Assembly (NCBI GenBank): GCA_963821705.1
Contig: CAWGEV010000006.1
Coordinates: 124,001-188,000, forward strand
Direction of reading: 5' to 3'
From: DASUPK01 sp963821705
Lineage (GTDB): Bacteria; Actinomycetota; Thermoleophilia; Solirubrobacterales; 70-9
DNA: 64,000 nt
The notes beneath the pieces are model-generated. The model was not told the DNA's origin and did no database searches. It saw nothing but the letters and a program-made list of their open reading frames with translations. Shown here one piece after another: positions 16,742-25,761 of the stretch. The first letter of the stretch is position 1; every line of letters begins with the position of its first letter. The translations under genes were made by a program, and so were the position numbers.

Positions 16742-17158
16742 CTACGAGTCCGCGCCGGCGACCTCGAGGAATGCCTCGGCGCGCTCCTTGTCCCGCTCCG
16801 CCTGGCGGTAGGCGCCGGAGTCCTTCTCGGACTCGCTGAGCCTGGCTTCCGCGTCCTCGATGCGGCTGCGGAACTCGCTCGGGTCGAGGCTCTCCGGTGG
16901 GATCGCCTCGCCGACCAGGACCGTGGCGCGGTTGGCGAACACCTGGAGCCAGCCCTCGGCCTGGGCCCAGCGCCTCACCTCGCCCTCGGGCATGTGCAGG
17001 CGGAGCTCGGTCGGGCGGAGCCGCGCGAGCACGGGGATGTGGTTGGCGAGGATCCCGATCTCCCCGACGGCGGTGCGGGTCGAGAGCTGCTCGACCTCGC
17101 CCTCGAAGACCTCCCCCTCCGGGGTGAGGACCCGCGCGTTTAGGTTGTGGTCGGCCAT
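16742..17158 (-). CDS. atpC: ATP synthase subunit epsilon
   Basis: 138 residues. Part of the F1 central stalk and an inhibitor of ATP hydrolysis. N-terminal beta sandwich (LNARVLTPEGEVFEGEVEQL, VGEIGILANHIPVLARLRPTELRL) followed by the two-helix C-terminal domain (RIEDAEARLSESEKDSG). It is the last gene of the atp operon, starting 3 bp after atpD. Confidence 0.95.
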   Translation of the reverse strand: MADHNLNARVLTPEGEVFEGEVEQLSTRTAVGEIGILANHIPVLARLRPTELRLHMPEGEVRRWAQAEGWLQVFANRATVLVGEAIPPESLDPSEFRSRIEDAEARLSESEKDSGAYRQAERDKERAEAFLEVAGADS

Positions 17159-17161
17159 CGG

Positions 17162-18673
17162 CTAGGCCGCCGCCTCCTCGGTCTCCTCCGCCTTGGCGTC
17201 CTGCTCCGCGGCCTGGGCTTGGGCGGACTCCGAGGGCTCCTCGGCGCTCATGCTCTTGGCGGCCTCGAGCACCTGGTCCATCGGGCCCTGCATGTAGAAG
17301 GCCCGCTCGGGGATGTCGTCGTGATGGCCGTCGACGATCTCCTTGAAGCCGCGGACCGTCTCCTGCACCGGCACGTATTCGCCGTCGCGGCCCGTGAACT
17401 GCGACGCGACGAAGAACGGCTGGGAGAGGAAGCGCTGGATCTTGCGCGCCCTCGACACCGTCTGCTTGTCCGCGTCCGAGAGCTCGTCGATCCCGAGGAT
17501 CGCAATGATGTCCTGGAGCTCGCGGTAGCGCTGCAGCGTCTCCTGGACCCGGGTGGCCGTCTGGTAGTGCTCCTCGCCGAGGATGTCCGGCTTGAGGATC
17601 GTCGAAGTCGAGTCGAGAGGGTCAACCGCCGGGTAGATCCCCTGCTCGACCAGCGACCGGGTCAGCGTGGTTGTCGCGTTGAGGTGCGCGAACACCGACG
17701 CCGGCGCCGGGTCCGTGAGGTCGTCCGCCGGGACGTAGATCGCCTGGATCGAGGTGACCGAGCCCTCGCGGGTGGAGGTGATTCGCTCCTGGAGCTCGCC
17801 CATCTCGGTCTCCAGGGTCGGCTGGTAGCCGACGGCGGAGGGCATCCGGCCGAGCAGCGCCGAGACCTCGGAGCCGGCCTGCACGAACCGGAAGATGTTG
17901 TCGATGAAGAGCAGCACGTCCTGGCCGCCCTGCTCGCGGAAGTACTCCGCCATGGTCAGGCCGGACAGCGCCACCCGGAGCCTGGCACCCGGGGGCTCGT
18001 TCATCTGGCCGAAGACCAGCATCGTCTTGTCGATGACACCGGACTCCTTCATCTCGAGCCAGAGGTCGTTGCCCTCGCGGGAGCGCTCGCCGACGCCGCA
18101 GAAGGCCGAGAGGCCCTCGTGCTCCTCCGCGATGTTGCGAATCAGCTCCTGGATCAGAACCGTCTTGCCGACGCCCGCGCCGCCGAACAGACCGACCTTG
18201 CCGCCCTTGGCATAGGGGGCGAGCAGGTCAACGACCTTGATTCCCGTCTCCAGGATCTCCTGGCTCGGAGTCAGGTCCTCGACCTCGGGGGCTGGCCGGT
18301 GGATCGGCCAACGCTCATCGTCCTGCAACTCGGGGCCTTCGTCGATCGTCTCGCCGAGCAGGTTGAAGATCCGGCCCAGGGTCTGGTTGCCGACGGGCAC
18401 CGTGATCGGCCCGCCGGTGTCGAGCACCTTGTCGCCGCGCTTGACGCCGTCGGTCGCGTCCATGGCGATGGCCCTGACGCGGTCATCGCCGAGGTGCTGC
18501 TGGACCTCCAGGGTGAGCGAACCCTCGGTGCGCCCGCCCTCCGGCGGGACCTCGATGGTCAGCGCGTGAAAGATCTCGGGGATGTGGCCGTGAAAGGCGA
18601 CGTCGATGACGACGCCGGTCACCTGCTGGACGGTTCCGATGTTTCCGTTCGAAGTTCCGTTCTGGTCAGCCAT
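17162..18673 (-). CDS. atpD: ATP synthase subunit beta
   Basis: 503 residues, catalytic F1 subunit. Walker A GGAGVGKTVLIQELI, SREGNDL, LFIDNIFRFVQAGSEVSALL, YVPADDLTDPAPA and LGIDELSD are present. The C-terminus carries an acidic/Ala/Gln-rich extension of about 30 residues after MSAEEPSES, absent from standard beta subunits. It sits between atpG and atpC. The 69-bp gap to atpG contains a purine-rich GC stretch but no clear promoter. Confidence 0.98.
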   Translation of the reverse strand: MADQNGTSNGNIGTVQQVTGVVIDVAFHGHIPEIFHALTIEVPPEGGRTEGSLTLEVQQHLGDDRVRAIAMDATDGVKRGDKVLDTGGPITVPVGNQTLGRIFNLLGETIDEGPELQDDERWPIHRPAPEVEDLTPSQEILETGIKVVDLLAPYAKGGKVGLFGGAGVGKTVLIQELIRNIAEEHEGLSAFCGVGERSREGNDLWLEMKESGVIDKTMLVFGQMNEPPGARLRVALSGLTMAEYFREQGGQDVLLFIDNIFRFVQAGSEVSALLGRMPSAVGYQPTLETEMGELQERITSTREGSVTSIQAIYVPADDLTDPAPASVFAHLNATTTLTRSLVEQGIYPAVDPLDSTSTILKPDILGEEHYQTATRVQETLQRYRELQDIIAILGIDELSDADKQTVSRARKIQRFLSQPFFVASQFTGRDGEYVPVQETVRGFKEIVDGHHDDIPERAFYMQGPMDQVLEAAKSMSAEEPSESAQAQAAEQDAKAEETEEAAA

Positions 18674-18742
18674 TCGTCTCCTTCTCTTGATGCGAGGGTG
18701 CGCCGCAGCGAAGCGAGGCGGAACCCGTTTGATTCTGGTCGG

Positions 18743-19672
18743 TCATGAGAGGCCCTCGGCCCCTGCCACGACCTCGAGGATCTCCTGGGTGATCTCCGCC
18801 TGGCGCACCCGGTTCATCTCCAGGGTGAGGTCCGAGATGACCTCCTTCGCGTTGTCCGCGGCGTTCCGCATCGCCGTCATCCGCGCGCCGTGTTCGGACG
18901 CCGTCGACTCGAGCAGCGCGCGGTAGACCGAGAGCTCCGCGTACTCGGGGATCAGCTCGCCGAGCAGCTCCTCGGGCTCGGGCTCGTACTCCCAGAGCGC
19001 CTTGCGGTGCGCGTCGATCAGCTCCTGGTCCCCCTCCTCGGCTTCCTGCGCCTCGTCCTCCGCTCCTTCCCCGAGCACCTCGGCCTGCTGGATGGGGAGC
19101 AGCGTCTGCCGCCAGACGTACTGGGTGAGCGGGGAGACGTACTTGTTGTAGATCAGCTCCACCCGGTCGAGCTCCTCGTCGACGTAGGAGGCGACGAGGT
19201 GGTCGGCGATCTCGCGCGCGTTCGCGAACGCGGGGCGGTCGGTGAAGCCGACGAACTCGCCGTCCAGCACCTCGCCGCGGAACCGCATCGTCGAGGCGCC
19301 GCGGCGCCCGACGACCGAGAAGGCCGTGCTCGCGCCCCTGCCCCGCAGCTCGCGCTGGAGCTGGGCGCCGGCGCGGATGATCTGCGAGTTGAACGACCCC
19401 GCGAGGCCGCGGTCGCCGGTGATCAGCAGGACCCCGACGTTCCGCTCGGTGTCGTGCTCCTGGAGCACGGGCAGGTTGCGCGCCTCCGCCCCGGCCGCGT
19501 CAGCGACCTGGCGGGTCATCTTCCGGAGATCCCTTGCGTACGGGCGCAGGGCGTCGATGCGCTGCTCCGCGCGTCGCAGGCGCGCGGCAGCGACCATCTC
19601 CATCGCGCGCGTGATCTTCTGCACGTTCTTCACCGAGGAAATGCGGTTCTTCACCTCTTTGCGCGTCGCCAT
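18743..19672 (-). CDS. atpG: ATP synthase subunit gamma with acidic insertion
   Basis: 309 residues, rotor shaft of F1. N-terminal helix RKEVKNRISSVKNVQKITRA, ITGDRGLAGSFNSQII, and the C-terminal helix RMTAMRNAADNAKEVISDLT are canonical. Between LLPIQQAE (about residue 200) and YEPEPEELLGELIP there is an acidic insertion of roughly 25 residues (GEGAEDEAQEAEEGDQ). Mycobacterial gamma also carries an extra loop that limits ATP hydrolysis, though at a different exact position; a similar role here is inference. Confidence 0.97.
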   Translation of the reverse strand: MATRKEVKNRISSVKNVQKITRAMEMVAAARLRRAEQRIDALRPYARDLRKMTRQVADAAGAEARNLPVLQEHDTERNVGVLLITGDRGLAGSFNSQIIRAGAQLQRELRGRGASTAFSVVGRRGASTMRFRGEVLDGEFVGFTDRPAFANAREIADHLVASYVDEELDRVELIYNKYVSPLTQYVWRQTLLPIQQAEVLGEGAEDEAQEAEEGDQELIDAHRKALWEYEPEPEELLGELIPEYAELSVYRALLESTASEHGARMTAMRNAADNAKEVISDLTLEMNRVRQAEITQEILEVVAGAEGLS

Positions 19673-19685
19673 GAACTAACGCCCC

Positions 19686-19778
19686 CGCAACTTGCGCGGG
19701 TGGCGCCGAATTTCCGTCGCAGACGCGCTCCTCCGCGTCTGCGACAAATTCGGCGACAGGACCCGCGCACCAGTTGCG
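19686..19778. repeat. 93-nt long hairpin between atpA and atpG
   Basis: The sequence folds on itself almost completely. CGCAACT (19686) pairs with AGTTGCG (19772); TGCGCGGGT (19693) with ACCCGCGCA (19761); CGCCGAATTT (19704) with AAATTCGGCG (19746); GTCGCAGACGCG (19716) with CGCGTCTGCGAC (19734); loop CTCCTC. That is 38 perfect base pairs, interrupted by two CC bulges and one 2x5 internal loop. It fills nearly all of the 112-bp gap between atpA and atpG. It may control relative subunit expression or be a REP-like palindromic insertion. Confidence 0.9.
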
Positions 19779-19784
19779 TCGGTG

Positions 19785-21416
<1,632 letters not shown>

Positions 21417-21435
21417 TGCGGCCTTCGTTCCTTTC

Positions 21436-21969
21436 CTACGCCGCGCGGGCGACGCTCTTTCTCAGTTTCTCGAGCCTGTTCCTGATGCTCGTGTCCAAGA
21501 CCATGTTTCCGACCTGCACGACCAACCCGCCGAGGATGTCCGGGTCGACCCGGCTCTGGAGCTCGACCGTATTGCCGGTCTGCTCCTCGATCTCCGACCC
21601 GATCCTCCGGGCGATCTCGGGATCGAGCTCGACGGCGCTCGTCACGGTCACGGCGAGCCGCATGTTCTCCTTGGCCCAGAGCGAGTCGAACTGGCGGCGG
21701 ATCCGGAAGATCACCGGCATGCGGTGCTTCTCGATCAGCAGCTCGAAGAAGTTGACCAGCTCCGGCTCGGCGCCGGTGACGGCCTTCTTCAGGCCGTCCT
21801 CCTTCTCGGCCGACGAGAAGTAGGGGCTGAAGAGGAAGAGCTGCAGGTCGCGGTTGTCCGCGAGTGCATCGGTAAAGGCGCCAAGCTGCTCGCGGATCTG
21901 GTCCAGCTTGCCCCGGTCCTTCGCTGCCCCGAACAGGGCGGAGGCGTATACGCGGGCGATCTCCTCCAT
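21436..21969 (-). CDS. atpH: ATP synthase subunit delta
   Basis: 177 residues from ATG 21969 (MEEIARVYASALFGAAKDRG). Peripheral-stalk protein joining b to F1. LQLFLFSPYFSSAEKEDGLK, NFFELLIEKHRMPVIFRI and the C-terminal signature (GGLVVQVGNMVLDTSIRNRL) are diagnostic. It is not fused to subunit b, unlike mycobacteria. Longer in-frame starts upstream run through atpF and are excluded. Confidence 0.95.
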   Translation of the reverse strand: MEEIARVYASALFGAAKDRGKLDQIREQLGAFTDALADNRDLQLFLFSPYFSSAEKEDGLKKAVTGAEPELVNFFELLIEKHRMPVIFRIRRQFDSLWAKENMRLAVTVTSAVELDPEIARRIGSEIEEQTGNTVELQSRVDPDILGGLVVQVGNMVLDTSIRNRLEKLRKSVARAA

Positions 21970-21971
21970 GT

Positions 21972-22538
21972 CTAGCTCGCAGCCCCTTCGGTAGCGTCGG
22001 TGCCGCTGAGCATGGAGAAATCCACCTCGGCCAGGGCCTCGTCGATCAGCCTCTTCTGGTCGTCGCCGCTCAGCGACTTCCGCGTGACCTTCTCGGTCGT
22101 CAGGACCGTCAGGTTCGCGACCTCCTGACGAATCCGCTCGAGCGAGCGTCGCGTCTCGGCCTCGATGTCGCGCCGAGCGGCTGCCAGCAGCTCCTCGCGC
22201 TTCTCGCGGCCCTCGTCGACGGCCTGTGCCTTGGATGCTTCGGCGGCCTTGCGAGCACGGGTGACGATGTCCTCGGCCTGCTCCCGCGCCTCGCGCAGGC
22301 GCGCGCGGTACTCCTCCAGGATCTTGTCCGCCTCCTCGCGGGTCTGCTCGGCGTGCTCGATCGACTCGCGGATCGCGTTGGCGCGCTTGTCGAGCGCCTC
22401 CTGGATCCGCGGGAAGGCGACCTTGCTGAGCACGTACATCGTGAACAGGAAGACGATCAGCGTCCAGATCATCAGCCCGAGGCCCGGGCTGACCAGGAAG
22501 CTGCCGCTCGAGGCGACTATGTGCGTGGCCGGGTCCAT
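21972..22538 (-). CDS. atpF: ATP synthase subunit b
   Basis: 188 residues. One N-terminal membrane segment (GLGLMIWTLIVFLFTMYVLS, about residues 19-38) and a long charged helix (EALDKRANAIRESIEHAEQT onward) forming the peripheral stalk. It is separated from atpE by 169 bp but nearly touches atpH (2 bp). Confidence 0.95.
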   Translation of the reverse strand: MDPATHIVASSGSFLVSPGLGLMIWTLIVFLFTMYVLSKVAFPRIQEALDKRANAIRESIEHAEQTREEADKILEEYRARLREAREQAEDIVTRARKAAEASKAQAVDEGREKREELLAAARRDIEAETRRSLERIRQEVANLTVLTTEKVTRKSLSGDDQKRLIDEALAEVDFSMLSGTDATEGAAS

Positions 22539-22707
22539 GGCTAGATGACCGAGGGCCTGGCCGCGCGGGCGCGGGGGCGCGCGTGGCCGCGCGGGTCGAG
22601 GACGCAGGGAGCGACGCGTGGCAGCGCCACGCGAGCGACCGAGGACGAGGAGCCGCGACGCGCAACGCGCGCCATCCGGGCTCGTGTGGTCAGGTTCACG
22701 GTCATCT
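22539..22707 (-). promoter_or_regulatory. atpE-atpF intergenic region with hairpin
   Basis: 169 bp of extreme GC content. The clearest structure is CGCGTGGC-AGC-GCCACGCG (22615-22633), a perfect 8-bp stem, surrounded by short GCGCG-type repeats. Placed just after the c-subunit gene, it may protect the upstream atpE message from 3' decay, since c is needed in about ten copies per complex. This role is inferred from position. Confidence 0.5.
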
Positions 22708-22980
22708 TTAGAGGAAGAAGGCGATCAGGCCGAAGATGAACGTGTAGAAGGCGACCGCCTCGGTGAGCGCGAAGCCGAGCCAGCGGATCGACTGGAGGTC
22801 GTCCTTCATCTCGGGCTGACGGGCGACCGACTCGATCTCCTTGCCGAAGATGAAGCCGATCCCGATGCCGGCTCCGATCGAACCGAGTCCGGCGCCGACG
22901 CCCAGCGCGATCGCCTTGCCGGCGTCCGTGATGCCGGTGCCGACGTCAGTCGTCGCGGCGATTGTCAGTGGGTCAATCAA
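22708..22980 (-). CDS. atpE: ATP synthase subunit c
   Basis: 90 residues, two membrane helices. Gly/Ala helix 1 (GVGAGLGSIGAGIGIGFIFG), polar loop ARQPE, and ion-binding Glu74 in helix 2 (GFALTEAVAFY). Helix 1 lacks the Gln of sodium-binding rings, so proton coupling is expected. The N-terminus is slightly longer than in E. coli. It lies 13 bp after atpB. Confidence 0.96.
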   Translation of the reverse strand: MIDPLTIAATTDVGTGITDAGKAIALGVGAGLGSIGAGIGIGFIFGKEIESVARQPEMKDDLQSIRWLGFALTEAVAFYTFIFGLIAFFL

Positions 22981-22992
22981 AACTGCTCCTTT

Positions 22993-23922
22993 CTAGTGAG
23001 TCTCGGCGACCGCGCCGCCGATGTAGATGGCTGAGAGGGTGGCGAAAATGAACGCTTGCAGCGTCGCGATCAGCCCAACCTCCAGCACAAAGAACACAAA
23101 CGCAAGCGGGAAGGTGAGAACTCCCAGCGCCGCCAGTCCCAGCAGGACGGCCAGGCCGCCGCCCATGAAGAGCAGCAGCAGGTGCCCGGCGAGGATGTTG
23201 GCGAAGAGTCGTACGGAGAGCGAGACGAGGCGCATGAACTGGGAGAGCAGCTCGATCACGAAGATCAGCGCCTTGCCGACCGGGTTCATGTCCTCCAGCC
23301 CAGCCGGCAGGAAGCTCTTCAGGTAGCCGAAGAGGCCCTTCGCCTTGACGCCCTCCACGTGGTAGGAGAACCAGACGACCAGCGTGAGCGAGAGCGAGAA
23401 CGAGATGTTGGCGGTGGCCGCGTAGATCGCGAACGAGGGAATCGAGAGGCCGAAGATGCTGACCGCGTGCTCGGTGTTGGTCGGCAGCGGCAGATAGCCG
23501 ATGATGTTCGAGAAGGCGATGAAGAAGAACAGCGTCGCCAGGAAAGGGAACCACCGGCGGGCGTAGGAGCCTTCGAGGTTGCCCCCGGTGATGTTGTTCT
23601 TGGTCATGTCGTAGGCGATCTCGACCGCCGCCTGCACCCGGTTCGGCTTCATCTGCATGCGCCGCGCGATGTAGACCATCGTGAAGATGGTCAGGGCGCT
23701 CGCCAGGAACAGGTAGAGGACCGCCTTGTTGATGGAGAGGTCCGCGGGCCCGAGGTGGATGGGGATCCAGGTGTCGAGCTTGAACTCGTTCTGGGGCTTG
23801 AACTCCTGGTTCTTGCCCTGGCTGCCGGCGACGACGAGCAGCAGGATCGCGGTGCCGAGATACAGGACCACGCCGAGCAGGACCTTCTGCTTCGTCGAGA
23901 GCTTGTTGAGCGCCTCGAGCAT
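22993..23922 (-). CDS. atpB: ATP synthase subunit a
   Basis: 309 residues, multi-spanning proton-channel subunit. WIPIHLGPADLSINKAVL, NRVQAAVEIAYDMTKNNITG, NIIGYLPLPTNTEH and the essential Arg in LSVRLFANILAGHLLL are present; the last helix ends LSAIYIGGAVAETH. Its start codon shares one base with the stop of the upstream atpI-like gene. Confidence 0.96.
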   Translation of the reverse strand: MLEALNKLSTKQKVLLGVVLYLGTAILLLVVAGSQGKNQEFKPQNEFKLDTWIPIHLGPADLSINKAVLYLFLASALTIFTMVYIARRMQMKPNRVQAAVEIAYDMTKNNITGGNLEGSYARRWFPFLATLFFFIAFSNIIGYLPLPTNTEHAVSIFGLSIPSFAIYAATANISFSLSLTLVVWFSYHVEGVKAKGLFGYLKSFLPAGLEDMNPVGKALIFVIELLSQFMRLVSLSVRLFANILAGHLLLLFMGGGLAVLLGLAALGVLTFPLAFVFFVLEVGLIATLQAFIFATLSAIYIGGAVAETH

Positions 23923-24305
23923 CAGGCGTGCTTCCCCTCTTCGGTCTGCTCGAGGAATCGCAGGAGCACCCGCGACCCGAGGTGGACGGTGAACAGGATC
24001 ACGGCGAGGACCGCGGCGGCGAGGCCGGCGTGCTTGCCGGCGGCCAGGCCGACGATGAGCACCGCGAGCGCCACGATCCAGGCCCTGGCGAGTCCGGTTG
24101 CGCCCAGCCAGCCCATGGCGGCCCTGCGGTCCTTGCGCGCCGCGGCCCCGGCGATGGCGCGGTTGGCCCCGATCTCGATCCCGTAGAGGACGAGCCAGAC
24201 GCCCGCGACGACGGCATAGCCCGCCATCGGCAGGTCAGCCGCGATGAAGACGGGCAGAGCCGCGACGAGGAGCGCGAGGTCCAGATAGCGAAGAGCGGTC
24301 GTCAT
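23922..24305 (-). CDS. atpI: AtpI-like membrane protein
   Basis: 127 residues from ATG 24305; a TTG at 24356 would add 17 residues. Four hydrophobic segments (LALLVAALPVFIAADLPMAG, YAVVAGVWLVLYGIEIGANR, GLARAWIVALAVLIVGLAAG, LAAAVLAVILFTVHLGSRVL). Position as first gene before atpB matches atpI or uncI, proposed to assist c-ring assembly or divalent cation supply. Sequence similarity within this family is weak, so the name rests mainly on context. Confidence 0.75.
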   Translation of the reverse strand: MTTALRYLDLALLVAALPVFIAADLPMAGYAVVAGVWLVLYGIEIGANRAIAGAAARKDRRAAMGWLGATGLARAWIVALAVLIVGLAAGKHAGLAAAVLAVILFTVHLGSRVLLRFLEQTEEGKHA

Positions 24306-24471
24306 ACGAGACGGGCCGGCGACGCCGCGCGACCCGTCTACCGCGAGCGTAGACAACTGCCAACCCCATCTGTTTTGTGCATGTCGAACGAGAGCATGGA
24401 CTCCTTGCCCCCCACCAGAAAAGTCAACCCTCCGGCGGCGGGCCGAAGGGGCGGCGAATCCTAGCGACTGG

Positions 24472-25761
24472 CTAGCCGCTGGGCTTCGGCACCGCCTCGA
24501 TCTCCCCGGTGTCCGGATCGATCGGGGTCATCTCGCCGGTCGCGGGATCGACGGCGGCGAAAGTGCCGGTGTCGAGCTCGTGAGCGACGCCGGCGTCGAC
24601 CTCCGCTTCGTCGGCGGCGGAGGGGCCCCTGACGCCGACGATCTGCCTGAGCCTGAAGCGCCGCAGCTTGAGGATCTCGAGGACGTGGATCACGTAGACG
24701 CTCGCCGCGAGCGCGCCGGCCAGGCAGAGCGCCATGACGGTGGTCCAGGTGGCGTTGAAGTGGCCGTGGTTGTCGCTGTAGGGGACGAAGCGGAGAGCGA
24801 GTGCGACCCCCGCGAGCACGAGCGTCCAGCCGTAGAGGTAGGTGATCGTCCTCCGCTGGCTGAATCCGATGCGCGCCATCCGGTGGTGGAAGTGCTCCGT
24901 GTCGGCGCGGTAGATCGGCCGGTTGTACTTGAGCCGCTTCGCGACCACGAACCCCGTGTCCAGGATCGGCACGGCGAGGATCACCAGGGGGAAGAAGAGT
25001 GCGACCACCGCGTTCGTCTTCAGCGCGCCCTGGACGGTGATCACCGCCATCAGGTAGCCGAGCAGGTTGGACCCGGTGTCCCCCATGAAGCTGGATGCGG
25101 GCGGGAATCCGTGACGCAGGAACCCGAGCGAGGCCCCGGCCGTGACGGCGGCGAGCACGCCCGCTGCGTTCCGCTCAAGCGAGAGGGCGATGACGGCGAG
25201 CGCCGCCGCGGAGATCAGGCAGACGCCCGCTGCCAGGCCGTCGACCCCGTCAATCAGGTTGATCACGTTGGCCACGGCGACGATGCCGAAGACGGTGAGA
25301 ACCTCGCCGAGGTCGATCATCCCGACGGGCCCCGGGGGGTTGAAGAGGTGAACCGAGCCGGGATCGATGCGCCCGAGGAACGGCAGGGTGAAGCTTTCGA
25401 CCGACACCCCGGACGCGACCGGGATGATCGCCGCCGCGGTCTGGCCGAGCAGCTTCACCCCGGCCGGCAGGTCGACCAGGTCGTCGATCACCCCGACCGC
25501 CGTGATCACGATCGCGCCGGCGAGGATCGAGCGGGTCTCCTGGTCCCAGGGAAGGAAGATCGAACCGCCGATCAGAACCGCCACCAGCACCGCCAGGCCG
25601 CCCAGCTTTGGAGTCGGGTGCTCGTGGAGGCTGCGCTCGTTCGGGTAGTCGATCGCCCGGTCGCCGATCCGGTGCGCGAGCGACTCCGTGGCGGGCACCA
25701 GCGTCCAGACGGTGGCGCCGGCGAAGATGAAGGCGAGGATGGCGTCGATCGTGTCGGGCAT
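24472..25761 (-). CDS. wecA: Undecaprenyl-phosphate GlcNAc-1-P transferase family (WecA/TagO-like)
   Basis: 429 residues from ATG 25761. Polytopic phosphoglycosyltransferase that starts glycan assembly on undecaprenyl phosphate. Motifs: TPKLGGLAV, VGVIDDLVDLPAG (Mg-binding Asp pair), NVINLIDGVDGLAAG, GASLGFLRHGFPPASSFMGD, and FHHRMARIGFSQRRT of the cytoplasmic His loop. An Asp/Gly/Pro-rich ~90-residue C-terminal tail follows the last helix (DPATGEMTPIDPDTGE). It shares one base with asnB. wecA next to atp genes is a common actinobacterial arrangement. Confidence 0.92.
   Translation of the reverse strand: MPDTIDAILAFIFAGATVWTLVPATESLAHRIGDRAIDYPNERSLHEHPTPKLGGLAVLVAVLIGGSIFLPWDQETRSILAGAIVITAVGVIDDLVDLPAGVKLLGQTAAAIIPVASGVSVESFTLPFLGRIDPGSVHLFNPPGPVGMIDLGEVLTVFGIVAVANVINLIDGVDGLAAGVCLISAAALAVIALSLERNAAGVLAAVTAGASLGFLRHGFPPASSFMGDTGSNLLGYLMAVITVQGALKTNAVVALFFPLVILAVPILDTGFVVAKRLKYNRPIYRADTEHFHHRMARIGFSQRRTITYLYGWTLVLAGVALALRFVPYSDNHGHFNATWTTVMALCLAGALAASVYVIHVLEILKLRRFRLRQIVGVRGPSAADEAEVDAGVAHELDTGTFAAVDPATGEMTPIDPDTGEIEAVPKPSG

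Noticed and set aside
18674..18742. Promoter between atpG and atpD
   Set aside because: The 69-bp gap has no hexamer pair of acceptable spacing. It contains only GC-rich purine repeats.
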